Shown here: positions 25,164-34,541 of the stretch, one piece after another
Layout: every line of letters starts with the position of its first letter
Numbering within the stretch: the stretch's first letter is position 1
From: Candidatus Magnetominusculus xianensis
Lineage (GTDB): Bacteria; Nitrospirota; Thermodesulfovibrionia; Thermodesulfovibrionales; Magnetobacteriaceae
NCBI GenBank assembly: GCA_001541255.1
Contig: LNQR01000067.1
Span: forward strand, 1-45,767
Direction of reading: 5' to 3'
Length of the DNA stretch: 45,767 nt
Position numbers and translations under genes: made by a program
Notes under the pieces: generated by a model
Databases searched by the model: none
Seen by the model: the letters and a program-made list of their open reading frames with translations, nothing else
What the model was told of the DNA's origin: nothing

Positions 25164-26780
25164 ATGATTAACCCTGAAACTACAAAACCCACGCGTATTT
25201 CTTACAGCGCAATGCTGGCGGCTGCGCTTGGTCTGATAAGCCTGCTCAGGGTATTTTATATACTTTGGGGACCGCTTGATTTAAGCCCAGATGAGGCGCT
25301 CTACTGGGACTGCACACGAAGGCCGGAGTTGAGCTATTACACGAAAGGCCCGCTTATAGTATATCTCATGCTCATTTCGACGCATATGTTTGGGACAAGT
25401 GTCTTTGGCGTGCGTATTTTGGCGGTGGTCTTCTCTGCACTTTCAAGCCTATATCTTTATAAACTTTGTGTTTCTATGTTTGACGCTTCACCAGATTCTC
25501 CCGTTACTCCCGTTAATAGAGAGGGGCAGTTTGTGGGATTTACTGCCGCGATGTTATTTCAGATTATCCCGCTTTACGCCGCCTATGGGGTTATCTTTAC
25601 GATTGATTCGCCGTTTGTATATCTCTGGATAGCATCGCTTTATACTTTTTGGAAAATCATCTCACTCGAAGAACGCGGTAAGAATGCCGGTTATGGTTTG
25701 TGGATACTGCTTGGTATACTGACCGGCGTTGGGTTTATGGCAAAATATATAATGGCGTTTTTTTATATATGCGCCTTTTTGTTTCTTATATTAACCAAAA
25801 ACCGCCGCCTCTTAAAGACTCCGAAGCCGTATATTTCATTTATTGTGGGAATAATTGCGCTCAGTCCTGTGATAATCTGGAACGCGGCGCACGGCTGGGT
25901 TACACTTAAACACACAGCCGGTCATGCACATGTGGCTGACGGGTTTAAGCTGCTGCCGCTAAGTCTGCTTGAGTTCACAGGTTCGCAGTTAGGTGTAGTG
26001 ACCCCTGTTGTATTATTTTTAATTATTGCAGCCCTGTTCAGGCTGAGGGGCAGTCAAAGGGGAGATTTCCTGTTTTATTTTTCCATCCCCGTTCTTTTAT
26101 TTTTTACTCTAAAGAGCATTCAGGGAAAGGTTCAGGCAAATTGGGCTATGACGGGCTATATTACGGGAATTGCCGCCGCCGCATGGGTGTATTATAAGAA
26201 AGAGGCGTTTAGGGCACTATCTATTCATGCCAAAAGAACGATAGTCATCGGGACGGCAGCCGCTTTAGTTGTAACGATAGTAGGGCATTTCCCTGTGGTT
26301 TTGCACTTACACCCAGACAATGACCCGGCTTCAAGGCTTAGGGGCTGGAGGGAATTCGGGGATAGGATAACCACCCTCTACGGCGAATTAAAACAAGAGG
26401 GCAAGGCATACCCCCACGGCACGGAGGTATTACTGGTTTCAGACAAATATCAGGTTACAGCAGAGATGGCCTTTTACACGCAGGGAAATCCACTGGTTTA
26501 CTGTATAAATCTTGGCCGCAGGGTAAACGAATACGACATGTGGCCGGGGATAAATGAATATGCCCAAAAGATAAGAATGTCTGCCCCACTGCGCCGCATA
26601 GATGCGGTATTCGCAACCGACGGCAGTCAGCCGCTTCATCCTTTTGTAGCGTTTGCGTTTGACAGGTGCGAAAAAACACCTCTTACAGTAAATGAAAATG
26701 GACAAATTCTAAGAGAATACTCTATATTTAAGTGTTATAATTTCAAAGGTATGATTGAAGTAAAACCAAATACCTACTGA
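25164..26780 (+). CDS. ArnT/PMT-like membrane glycosyltransferase
   Basis: 538 residues from ATG 25164; the open frame continues to a TTG at 25137. It has about ten membrane segments and the catalytic first-loop acidic pair LSPDEALYWD (Asp-Glu), followed by YYTKGPLIVYLM, all typical of the PMT_2/GT39/GT83 superfamily that uses polyprenyl-phosphate sugars in the periplasm. The C-terminal third (about 400-538) is a soluble periplasmic domain. It could transfer a lipid-linked sugar to lipid A or a protein. The UDP-glucose dehydrogenase gene is 16 nt downstream, as would suit lipid A modification with a uronate-derived sugar (inference). Confidence 0.85.
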   Translation: MINPETTKPTRISYSAMLAAALGLISLLRVFYILWGPLDLSPDEALYWDCTRRPELSYYTKGPLIVYLMLISTHMFGTSVFGVRILAVVFSALSSLYLYKLCVSMFDASPDSPVTPVNREGQFVGFTAAMLFQIIPLYAAYGVIFTIDSPFVYLWIASLYTFWKIISLEERGKNAGYGLWILLGILTGVGFMAKYIMAFFYICAFLFLILTKNRRLLKTPKPYISFIVGIIALSPVIIWNAAHGWVTLKHTAGHAHVADGFKLLPLSLLEFTGSQLGVVTPVVLFLIIAALFRLRGSQRGDFLFYFSIPVLLFFTLKSIQGKVQANWAMTGYITGIAAAAWVYYKKEAFRALSIHAKRTIVIGTAAALVVTIVGHFPVVLHLHPDNDPASRLRGWREFGDRITTLYGELKQEGKAYPHGTEVLLVSDKYQVTAEMAFYTQGNPLVYCINLGRRVNEYDMWPGINEYAQKIRMSAPLRRIDAVFATDGSQPLHPFVAFAFDRCEKTPLTVNENGQILREYSIFKCYNFKGMIEVKPNTY

Positions 26781-26796
26781 TACTGAGGGAGATAAA

Positions 26797-28098
26797 ATGG
26801 AAATATGTATGATAGGAACCGGATATGTAGGGCTGGTAACAGGGGCATGTTTCGCAGAGTTCGGCGTTACGGTAACGTGTGTTGATAATGACGCAGGGAA
26901 AATAGAGGCATTAAAAAGAGGGGAAATACCATTTTATGAGCCCGGCCTTAAAGACCTCGTGGGAAAGGGTGTGCGCGAGGGCAGGTTGATATTCACAACA
27001 GAACTAGCTGAGGCGGTAAGAAAATCAATCGTAATATTCATAGCCGTAGGCACACCACCCAAAGAAGATGGAAGCGCAGATGTGGGGTATGTGGAATCTG
27101 CTGCCATAGAGATTGCCAAATATATCGAAAGCTACAAGGTGATAGTTACTAAAAGCACCGTTCCGGTGGGGACAGGCAAGCACCTGAAAGAACTCTTTTT
27201 AAGAGAAGTCAAAGGCGGGGTAAAAATTGATGTAGTCTCAAATCCTGAATTCTTAAGGGAGGGTGCGGCGGTTGATGACTTTATGCGGCCCAACAGGGTT
27301 GTTGTCGGGGTAGAAAGCAACATGGCGCTGTCTATAATGAAGGAGTTGTACAGGCCGTTATATCTATTAGAAACACCGATTATTATAACGAATATTGAGA
27401 CGTCCGAGCTTATCAAATATGCATCTAACGCATTTTTAGCCACTAAGATTTCATTTATCAACGAAATAGCAAATCTCTGCGAACGAGTAGGCGCCGATGT
27501 CCACGACGTGGCGCGCGCAATGGGACTTGACGGCAGGATTGGAAAGAAATTTCTCCACGCCGGCCCAGGCTTCGGAGGCTCATGTTTCCCTAAAGACACG
27601 CGTGCGCTGCTTTCCCTGGCTGAACGTGAAGGCATTACGCTAAACGTAGTAAGCGGAACAATAAAGACAAATGATGCACAAAGACAACTTATGCTTGATA
27701 AAATACTGCGCGCCACAGGAGATATAAAAGGAAAAACCGCCGCCTTTCTTGGCCTGTCATTTAAGCCAAATACGGACGATATCAGGGAGGCGCCGTCTCT
27801 GTATTTAATAGGAGAGCTCCTTACCAGGGGGGCACAGATAAAGGCCTTTGACCCTGTTGCGTCAGACAATGCCGCAAAAGTTTTTCCAACTGTGAACTAC
27901 TGCTCAACTATTGAAGAAACACTAAGCGGCGCAGATGTGACCGTAATGGTAACAGAGTGGAACCAATTCAGAAATCTCAACTTTGGACGACTCATTACGA
28001 TTATGAAACGCCCCCTGTTTTTCGACCTGCGAAACGTCTATGATCCGGTGAAGATGAGAAGCCTCGGAATCGAGTACTACTCAGTAGGGAGACTGTAA
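26797..28098 (+). CDS. ugd: UDP-glucose 6-dehydrogenase
   Basis: 433 residues. An NAD-binding MEICMIGTGYVGLVTGACFAEFG start is followed by FIAVGTPPKEDGSAD, KSTVPVGTGK, NPEFLREGAAVDDFMRPNRVVVG, and the catalytic loop GPGFGGSCFPKDT with the active-site Cys. The C-terminal UDP-binding part begins AAFLGLSFKPNTDDIREAPS. It oxidises UDP-glucose twice to UDP-glucuronate, the precursor for uronic-acid-containing glycans and for lipid A aminoarabinose. GAGGGAG precedes the ATG. Only 4 nt separate its stop from that of the convergent alarmone gene. UDP-mannose or UDP-GlcNAc dehydrogenase is a less likely alternative. Confidence 0.93.
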   Translation: MEICMIGTGYVGLVTGACFAEFGVTVTCVDNDAGKIEALKRGEIPFYEPGLKDLVGKGVREGRLIFTTELAEAVRKSIVIFIAVGTPPKEDGSADVGYVESAAIEIAKYIESYKVIVTKSTVPVGTGKHLKELFLREVKGGVKIDVVSNPEFLREGAAVDDFMRPNRVVVGVESNMALSIMKELYRPLYLLETPIIITNIETSELIKYASNAFLATKISFINEIANLCERVGADVHDVARAMGLDGRIGKKFLHAGPGFGGSCFPKDTRALLSLAEREGITLNVVSGTIKTNDAQRQLMLDKILRATGDIKGKTAAFLGLSFKPNTDDIREAPSLYLIGELLTRGAQIKAFDPVASDNAAKVFPTVNYCSTIEETLSGADVTVMVTEWNQFRNLNFGRLITIMKRPLFFDLRNVYDPVKMRSLGIEYYSVGRL

Positions 28099-28102
28099 GA
28101 AC

Positions 28103-30247
28103 TCACCTGTTAACACTGATAACACCGTCAGAAGACAGGAGCTTGGTGCTGAGGTTCATGAGCTGGGGTTTGTCTCTTACATCAAGAATGAAGACAAAAT
28201 GGGCGTGTTTATCAGCCGAGGAGCGAGCCTCAAGGTGTGATAAGTTTATGTTGAAGCCTGTGATAACATTTGTCAGCGCTGCCAGCATACCGGGTTTGTC
28301 CATTGTTTCGACATAGAGCTTGGCCGGGGCTGTGGTGTTGTCTTCGGATTCCCACGTAACACTCAACGTCCTGTTTTCGTCCAACAAGGCTGAACGCTTA
28401 TAATTATGGCAGTCTGTGCGGTGAATAGTAACCCCCTTCCCTTTCGTAATAAATCCATATATGTTGTCACCAGGAATCGGGAAGCAGCACTTGGCCGTCG
28501 TGTACATCAGATTATCCACGCCTGTGATGTGTATCCCCTTGTTGGATTTTGGTAGTTTATGCGGTTTGGGCAGCTCTGTTGATTCTTTTGTCTCTGGTTT
28601 TTCCGGATTTAAAAGGTGAACCACATGTCTTGGTGAGAGCTTGCCGTAACCGATTGCCATCAATAAGTCATCGAGGGTTTTATAGTTGCAAGCGGCTATT
28701 ACCTCATCCATTTTTTTGGATTTCAGGGTTGAGAGTTTTATCTTATGTCTTATGAGCATATCCTCTAAAATCGAAGAGCCTAGCTCGATTCCCTGCTTGC
28801 GCTGTTCTACCTTTATGAACTGTCTGATACGGTTTTTTGCCTTGTGCGTTACGACGAAATTTAACCAGTCCCTGCTGGGGCTGTGTGTGTTTGAGGTGAT
28901 AATCTCAATAGTGTCTCCATTTTTCAACTGATACTTAAGAGGCACCATCCTGCCGTTACATCTTGCCCCAACACAGCGGTTTCCTACGTGTGTATGAATC
29001 GCATAGGCAAAGTCCACAGGGGTGGCCCCGGCAGGCAATTCCCTTATCTCACCGGCAGGGGTAAAGACAAATACGACCTCAGAGAATATCTCGCCCTTGA
29101 ACATCTCAAGAAACTCGCGTGCATCCTTTGAGTCCTTCTGAAGATGTACAAGTTCTCTGAGCCATTCGATGTACATAGCATCTTTTTTCTCTACCTGACG
29201 ACCGCGCTCCTTGTAAAGCCAATGCGCTGCGATACCTTTTTCTGCTATCAGGTTCATCTCCTCAGTCCTTATCTGGAACTCTGTACGCTCTCCACCCGGG
29301 CCTAAGACTGTTGTATGCAGTGATTGATACCTGTTAGACTTGGGCATTGCCACGTAATCTTTAAAGCGCCCAGGAACCGGCATCCAAAGCGAGTGAATCA
29401 GGCCTAGTATAATGTAGCATTGCTCCTTTGTCTGCGTTATAACTCTCAGGCCCAGCATATCGTTAACATCCTCAAACGTCACACGTTGTGCCTGCATCTT
29501 CTGATGGATACCATAGAAATTCTTCACCCGCCCGCTTACCCGCCCCGGAATATTATGCGCCCTCAGTTTCTCTTCGATAGTTGTGGCAAGTGTTTTTACG
29601 AACTCTTCGCGCATCTGCCTTTTAACGGCTACCTTTTTGTATAAATCCTCGTAAATCTCCGGGTGCAGGTACTTAAACCCAAGGTCCTCGAACTCTGACC
29701 TGAGCCAGCCCATACCAAGACGGTTGGCAAGCGGCGCGTATATATCAAGCGTTTCGGCGGCTATCAACTTTTGTTTGTGGGGCGGCATAAACTTCAGTGT
29801 CCTCATATTGTGAAGCCTGTCTGCAAATTTTATGAGTATCACCCTGACATCTTCGGCCATGGCTACGAACATCTTCCTGAAATTTTCGGCCTGGGTCTCC
29901 TCCCTTGTCTTGAACTCCATCTGTTTTAATTTGGTCAGGGCGTTGACCATAAAGCCGACATCATCGCCAAAAATCTCAACGATGTCCTTGACGGTCGTAT
30001 CAGTATCCTCAACAGTATCGTGCAGCAGACCGGCGACAACTGTTTTACAGTCAAGGTGCATATCAGCCAATATGGACGCAACCGCAAGCGGATGTTCAAA
30101 GAACGGCTTACCCTCCTTTCTTCTCTGGTCGCAGTGTACCTCTTGAGAGAAATTATACGCCGTTCGAATCATCGTAATATCAGCGTCGGGGGCGTATGCC
30201 GTTATTTTACTGAGCAGGTCGTCTAATTTTAATAGTTCGTACACCAT
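28103..30247 (-). CDS. spoT: Bifunctional RelA/SpoT (p)ppGpp synthetase/hydrolase
   Basis: 714 residues with the full Rel layout: HD hydrolase domain (FFEHPLAVASILADM, VAGLLHDTVEDT), synthetase domain (DMLGLRVIT, PGRFKDYVAMPKSNRYQSLHT, TEFQIRTEEMN), TGS domain (FVFTPAGEIRELPAGATPVDFAYAI), a conserved-cysteine region (TAKCCFPIPGDN) and a C-terminal ACT domain (ETMDKPGMLAALTNVI). The intact HD motif implies it can both make and break down the alarmone. It is cytoplasmic and ribosome-associated in the family. It is the only gene in its direction between ugd and the MidA-like gene. Confidence 0.96.
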   Translation of the reverse strand: MVYELLKLDDLLSKITAYAPDADITMIRTAYNFSQEVHCDQRRKEGKPFFEHPLAVASILADMHLDCKTVVAGLLHDTVEDTDTTVKDIVEIFGDDVGFMVNALTKLKQMEFKTREETQAENFRKMFVAMAEDVRVILIKFADRLHNMRTLKFMPPHKQKLIAAETLDIYAPLANRLGMGWLRSEFEDLGFKYLHPEIYEDLYKKVAVKRQMREEFVKTLATTIEEKLRAHNIPGRVSGRVKNFYGIHQKMQAQRVTFEDVNDMLGLRVITQTKEQCYIILGLIHSLWMPVPGRFKDYVAMPKSNRYQSLHTTVLGPGGERTEFQIRTEEMNLIAEKGIAAHWLYKERGRQVEKKDAMYIEWLRELVHLQKDSKDAREFLEMFKGEIFSEVVFVFTPAGEIRELPAGATPVDFAYAIHTHVGNRCVGARCNGRMVPLKYQLKNGDTIEIITSNTHSPSRDWLNFVVTHKAKNRIRQFIKVEQRKQGIELGSSILEDMLIRHKIKLSTLKSKKMDEVIAACNYKTLDDLLMAIGYGKLSPRHVVHLLNPEKPETKESTELPKPHKLPKSNKGIHITGVDNLMYTTAKCCFPIPGDNIYGFITKGKGVTIHRTDCHNYKRSALLDENRTLSVTWESEDNTTAPAKLYVETMDKPGMLAALTNVITGFNINLSHLEARSSADKHAHFVFILDVRDKPQLMNLSTKLLSSDGVISVNR

Positions 30248-30331
30248 AGCATGTTATGATATATTATAATACAATTAATAATTAAGTATCTAATATTAAT
30301 TTTGAGGGCACGCCGATTAAGCGTGAAGACT

Positions 30332-31516
30332 ATGCTTAGAGAAATAATCACCGGACGAATCAGAGACAGCGGCCCGATGCCGTTTAAGGAGTTCATGGCA
30401 GAGGCCCTGTACCACCCCGAATACGGGTATTATATGTCAAAAGAGACAATGCCGTTTGGACGGGAGGGGGATTTTTTTACCGCCTCACACCTGCACGCGG
30501 CCTTTGGTGCAGCAATTGGCAGACAAATCGAACAGATGTGGACACTTATGGGAAAACCAGCACCATTTCACATAATAGAATTCGGGCCGGGCCGGGCGCT
30601 CATGGCCAGCGATATGCTGAAATATCTTGCTGGTACAGAGTTTTTCAACACCATCTCCTACGTAATCATCGAACGAAATCAGTGGCAGCGACAGCGCCAG
30701 AGGGCTATGCTCATGCCATTTTCAGAAAATAAAATAACGTGGGCTGCCTCAGTTAATGAACTGCCCCCTGCCTGTACCCAAGTCTCTGGATGTATACTTT
30801 CAAACGAACTTCTCGACGCCTTCCCAGTACACCTCGTACAAATGGAAAACGGCAAATTACGGGAAGTCTGGGTCAGTGCCGAAGGGGATAATCTCAAAGA
30901 AATACTCGTTGAACCGTCAAAAGAAATACTTGAATATGTGGAAGAGTTTAAAATCGATGTACTAAGGGACACTGCCACACCCTTTAACTCTGTCATTCCA
31001 GCGAAAGCTGGAATCCAGTCAAGTTACAGGACAGAGATAAACCTTGCCGTCAGGGATTGGCTCAAAGACTGTTCGGCGATTCTCAGAGAGGGTTTTATTC
31101 TCACTATTGACTATGGATTTCCGGCGTGGCAGTATTATCAACCGGGGCGCTGCCGCGGTACACTGCTGTGTTACCACCGCCATAAGACATCTGAAAATAC
31201 CTATGAAAACATAGGGCAGCAGGACATAACCGCACATGTCAATTTCTCAGCGCTTGCGAACTGGGGGCTGGGTTTCACGCCAGTAGGGTACACTGCACAG
31301 GGGACATTCCTCTGTTCATTGGGAATCGACGAGCTGCTGTCTAAGATCCCGATGGACGCAGACTATCAGTTTGAGGCAGCAAAGATAAAAAGGCTGCTCG
31401 TCCCCGAAGGCATGGGACAAAGCCACAAGGTGATGATTCAGTATAAGGGAGCGGCGGCGAACATCCCCAACTTGAAGGGATTTACAATTCGAAACCAACT
31501 TAGGGAACTTGATTAG
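30332..31516 (+). CDS. MidA/NDUFAF7-like SAM-dependent methyltransferase
   Basis: I use ATG 30332; the frame also contains upstream non-ATG starts. The 394-residue product has the family start (MPFKEFMAEALYHPEYGYYMS, REGDFFTASHLHAAFGAAIGRQI), AdoMet motif IEFGPGRALMASDML, SNELLDAFPVHLVQM, and FILTIDYGFP. The mitochondrial relative methylates an arginine of complex I; the bacterial substrate is unsettled. Residues about 220-228 (SVIPAKAGI) are encoded by a dispersed palindromic repeat that falls between family blocks and keeps the frame open. The family normally has GxGxG in motif I; here it reads FGPGRA, slightly altered. Confidence 0.88.
   Translation: MLREIITGRIRDSGPMPFKEFMAEALYHPEYGYYMSKETMPFGREGDFFTASHLHAAFGAAIGRQIEQMWTLMGKPAPFHIIEFGPGRALMASDMLKYLAGTEFFNTISYVIIERNQWQRQRQRAMLMPFSENKITWAASVNELPPACTQVSGCILSNELLDAFPVHLVQMENGKLREVWVSAEGDNLKEILVEPSKEILEYVEEFKIDVLRDTATPFNSVIPAKAGIQSSYRTEINLAVRDWLKDCSAILREGFILTIDYGFPAWQYYQPGRCRGTLLCYHRHKTSENTYENIGQQDITAHVNFSALANWGLGFTPVGYTAQGTFLCSLGIDELLSKIPMDADYQFEAAKIKRLLVPEGMGQSHKVMIQYKGAAANIPNLKGFTIRNQLRELD
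30995..31014 (+). repeat. Dispersed palindromic repeat inside a coding region
   Basis: ATTCCAGC-GAAA-GCTGGAAT is a perfect 8-nt palindrome with GAAA loop, flanked by GTC and CCAG. It is the core of the widespread ATTCC(C)GC..GC(G)GGAAT repeat whose translation VIPAKAGIQ recurs in many bacterial proteins. Confidence 0.8.
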
Positions 31517-31579
31517 CATAAATCAGTAAGGCTGGTAATAATAAAAACTAAGGGCTAAGGCAAAATAAGAGGATACATT

Positions 31580-31927
31580 TCAGTGGTCGTTAGGCAATTC
31601 GTCAAATATTTTATTGAGTAACGGCTTGATTAAAGGCAGCCGGTTTTTTACGGCTACCCAAACCAGTTCATGTTTTACCCCGAAATAGACATGTACCAAT
31701 TTATCCCGCATTCCTGCCATCTCCTTCCACGGTATTTCAGGATGGAGGGATTTTATCTCGTCAGGAATCTTTTTTGCCGCCTCGCCAATATTTTCGAACC
31801 TTTTTATCACAGCGTCTGATGTCTTGACGTCTTTTCTAAACTCCTCAAGCCCCATCCCGAATGTAAACTGCTCAATAAACTCTATTGATTCAAGAATGTC
31901 TTTCAGATAAAGGGCAACATTCCTCAT
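31580..31927 (-). CDS. hepT: HepT-like toxin (DUF86, HEPN RNase)
   Basis: 115 residues, all helical, with the HEPN catalytic motif R-x4-H-x-Y visible as RDKLVHVY, preceded by the family's typical AVIKRFENIGEAAKKIPDE helix. HepT proteins cut RNA unless tyrosine-AMPylated by their antitoxin. The ATG overlaps the antitoxin stop as ATGA (31924-31927). It is complete, with no frameshift. Confidence 0.9.
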   Translation of the reverse strand: MRNVALYLKDILESIEFIEQFTFGMGLEEFRKDVKTSDAVIKRFENIGEAAKKIPDEIKSLHPEIPWKEMAGMRDKLVHVYFGVKHELVWVAVKNRLPLIKPLLNKIFDELPNDH

Positions 31928-32214
31928 ATATAAATAGCTTCCTTAATGACAGCATTTCTGATTTCACTCTTAATCGTATCACTTGGCACTACATCAACGC
32001 GCCTATCGAGCTTTTCCTCAAGAAACAGCGCAAGGCCGACATAGTCGAATAGGTCTGCATTTTCCGTAAAGTCAACCAGGATGTCAATATCGCTGTTCTC
32101 ACGCGCATCTCCTCTTGCGACAGAGCCGAAAATACCCCGTATATGCGCATTATATTTAACAAAAGACTCTTTCGTTACTGCTCTCAATGCTTGAATCACG
32201 CTTTCCTTTGTCAC
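31924..32214 (-). CDS. mntA: MntA-like nucleotidyltransferase antitoxin
   Basis: 96 residues, a minimal nucleotidyltransferase with GSVARGDARENSDIDILV (G-S-x(9-11)-D-x-D) and a second carboxylate in DRRVDVVP. Family members add AMP to the HEPN toxin to silence it. The start is GTG at 32214 with GAGG about 10 nt upstream. It is the first gene of the pair. The IS remnant is just upstream, so its original promoter region may have been rearranged. Confidence 0.9.
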   Translation of the reverse strand: MTKESVIQALRAVTKESFVKYNAHIRGIFGSVARGDARENSDIDILVDFTENADLFDYVGLALFLEEKLDRRVDVVPSDTIKSEIRNAVIKEAIYI

Positions 32215-32254
32215 ACGCTTTACCTCATATCAGAATGAGCAATACTTTAACATA

Positions 32255-32383
32255 CTATATATATCTAAAATACGATTGCACGGGACCGTTAAGCTCCGGT
32301 ATCGATAGTCCACTCTCTACCACCAACTTTGCCGCCTCTTCTCTGAACTCCTTCGTGTACTTCCCGTTAGGTAGCCTTTCCAT
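32255..32383 (-). pseudogene. IS3-family transposase OrfA N-terminal remnant
   Basis: ATG 32383 with an AGGAGG ribosome site opens a 42-residue frame, MERLPNGKYTKEFREEAAKL and VVESGLSIPEL, which is the N-terminal helix region of IS3-type OrfA proteins. It then runs into unrelated sequence and stops at TAG. The helix-turn-helix and all of OrfB are missing. The region just before it (32402-32441) looks like the element's terminal repeat. Confidence 0.82.
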
Positions 32384-32401
32384 TTGACACCTCCTCTTAT
32401 T

Positions 32402-32441
32402 TTACTCTTTTTGGGTGTCCACTTTTTCCAGCTTATCTCAG
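32402..32441 (-). mobile_element. IS3-family end, copy 1
   Basis: The minus strand reads CTGAGATAAGCTGGAAAAAG followed by TGGACACCCAAAAAGAGTAA, directly in front of the OrfA remnant. A close copy without the 9-nt GAAAAAGTG-like part is at 37112-37143 in the same orientation. Confidence 0.7.
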
Positions 32442-32501
32442 GCTATTCTCTGCATAATTATAGTGTATATCAACTATTGCAATAAAGTAAAGTTGCTGTC
32501 C

Positions 32502-34541
32502 CTATTTTGTTTGAATCAACCTTACTTGCTTCAGTAATTGCAGCGCCACACGATCGCTTTGATTTATTGATATTGCCTTGATTAAGTAAGACTCTGCTAG
32601 TGTATACTGCTCCATAATCATATATATGGTAGCGATACGATTGTACGATTCTACGTGGTTTTTATTTAACTTAATATGCTTCAAATATTCATCAATCGCT
32701 TTTTCATGCATCGCTTTTTCTTCGAATAATTCACCTAAGATAAAATGTACCTGCCGATCGGTAGGATTATTCACACTTACAAATATGAATTCTCTAATTG
32801 CATTATCGATATCTTTCACTTTTATAAAATAATTGCCAAGATTAATATGAGTTTTAATATAATTATTATCATGTTTAAGGGCATTCATGAATTGCTCTAA
32901 AGCCATATCATATTTTTTCAATTCTATGTATAAGATGCCTAATTCGTTGTATGAATCGATTAATATCTTACCAGTACTTAACGCAATAGATCTCTTAAAA
33001 CAGCTAATAGACTCGTAATATGCAGCTTTCATCCTGTATGAAATACCCAAGTAATAGTAAATCTGTTGTTTAGTCTGAAACAATAACCTATTAGTCATGG
33101 ATAATTCGATTGTTTTGTTAAATTCATCAACAGCTTTATCGTAGTCTCCTCTGTTTAAACTACATAATGCAAGCTGATAATGTGCATTTGGATTATCAGG
33201 ATTCTTATTAACATTATCAGTCCAAAGAGATATATCATCATGCCATACACTATTTCTTTTATAGCTTGCCACAGATGCTATTATTATCATTATAACTAAT
33301 AATACTAATGCGTACTTTGCATATTTCTCACCTGCCTTTTCGACTATTGTAGTAATACCAGATATGGCAAATAAGACAAAACCAATTGAAGGAAAATACA
33401 ACCTGTGTTCGACTAGTAAATCATTCGATGGGATAATAGATGAGTGTAACGTTAAGAAAAGGAAAAACCAAATAATACCGACTGAGGCCAGCCTGTAAAG
33501 ATGCATACCTTTCTTATATGATAGGTAGTAAGCATATATTCCAAGTAACATAATTGATAATATAAGCATAAATGATGATAATACGTGTATATCATAAAAA
33601 CTCTTATAGAAAGGATGATTATAGATAAACATCTGATTTATAGGTAGAATCAACAGTCTTATATAAGTAATGATAACTCTGAACTGAGTAAAAAGATAAT
33701 ATATCGGCGACGTAGTATTTATTGTTACGCTTCCTATGGACGTTTTGCTACTTACTATCCCTAATTCTCCAAGGGTACCGGGGAAAAACAAATAAATAGC
33801 TATTGGTACAAATAATGCGAGGACTATTAATATTAATATATTGACAGTTGATTTTATTAAGGTTCCTTTGTAAAACGATATATGTACAATAATTATCAGA
33901 AAAGGCAATAATACAGCAAGTTCCTTTGATTTTAAAGCGAGAAATGCCGATATAATGGAAATTATATAGTAGGTTGTCTTTTTTAACCTTGTCTCAGATG
34001 ATAGCATTTTAATATATGTTATAAGAGAACACAACATAAAAAATGCAACTAATAAATTAAACCTCTGTATTATATATGTAACGGATTGTGTTTGAATAGG
34101 ATGAGCTGCAAATAAGATTGCAATGAGGAATGCACTTAACTGTGATGTAATAGTACTCGTTTTGGGTTTATAGTCCTGAAAATATGGAGATTTATATATC
34201 AATAATATGAGAAAGTAAACAATAATTGAATTAGCAATATGAATACCTATATTAACAATGTGGTATCCTGTAACATTTAATCCATTAATGTGATAATTTA
34301 TACATAAACTAATAAGCCCTATCCCTCTGCTTCCTAAAAGAAATTGCATGGATTTGATGTAATACCAGAAACAGAAGTCCTTCAACGAAGGATTGCTATA
34401 AATATTAATCACATCATCATAAACAAATGGCACAGAGAGAGTATTTGAGTAGATTAAAACAACCGTAATAGCTATAATAATTATATATATAATGTTATTG
34501 ACGTTTTCATGACGAGTAAATTTCTGGTAATTATGCTTCAT
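32502..34541 (-). CDS. TMTC-like polytopic membrane protein with TPR repeats
   Basis: 679 residues. Residues 1-425 hold about eleven membrane segments, with an early acidic first loop (VPFVYDDVINIYSNPSLKD) and the HPIQTQSVTYIIQRFNLL segment seen in TMTC-type and related PMT-like proteins. Residues 440-675 are about six TPRs (NPNAHYQLALCSLNRGDYDKAVDEF and similar). Eukaryotic TMTC proteins are O-mannosyltransferases; bacterial homologues are usually found in glycan clusters with unknown substrates. AT-rich codon use. It overlaps the upstream GT4 gene by ATGA. No signal peptide, as the first membrane helix is the anchor. Confidence 0.82.
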   Translation of the reverse strand: MKHNYQKFTRHENVNNIIYIIIIAITVVLIYSNTLSVPFVYDDVINIYSNPSLKDFCFWYYIKSMQFLLGSRGIGLISLCINYHINGLNVTGYHIVNIGIHIANSIIVYFLILLIYKSPYFQDYKPKTSTITSQLSAFLIAILFAAHPIQTQSVTYIIQRFNLLVAFFMLCSLITYIKMLSSETRLKKTTYYIISIISAFLALKSKELAVLLPFLIIIVHISFYKGTLIKSTVNILILIVLALFVPIAIYLFFPGTLGELGIVSSKTSIGSVTINTTSPIYYLFTQFRVIITYIRLLILPINQMFIYNHPFYKSFYDIHVLSSFMLILSIMLLGIYAYYLSYKKGMHLYRLASVGIIWFFLFLTLHSSIIPSNDLLVEHRLYFPSIGFVLFAISGITTIVEKAGEKYAKYALVLLVIMIIIASVASYKRNSVWHDDISLWTDNVNKNPDNPNAHYQLALCSLNRGDYDKAVDEFNKTIELSMTNRLLFQTKQQIYYYLGISYRMKAAYYESISCFKRSIALSTGKILIDSYNELGILYIELKKYDMALEQFMNALKHDNNYIKTHINLGNYFIKVKDIDNAIREFIFVSVNNPTDRQVHFILGELFEEKAMHEKAIDEYLKHIKLNKNHVESYNRIATIYMIMEQYTLAESYLIKAISINQSDRVALQLLKQVRLIQTK

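Noticed and set aside
30020..30226. Open frame of 68 codons on the strand opposite spoT
   Set aside because: It is a shadow of the conserved HD domain reading frame on the other strand, as are many others in smc, spoT and the glycan genes.
32187..32387. Plus-strand frame of 66 codons over the IS remnant
   Set aside because: The opposite strand gives the OrfA-like frame with a strong ribosome site, so the plus frame is its shadow.
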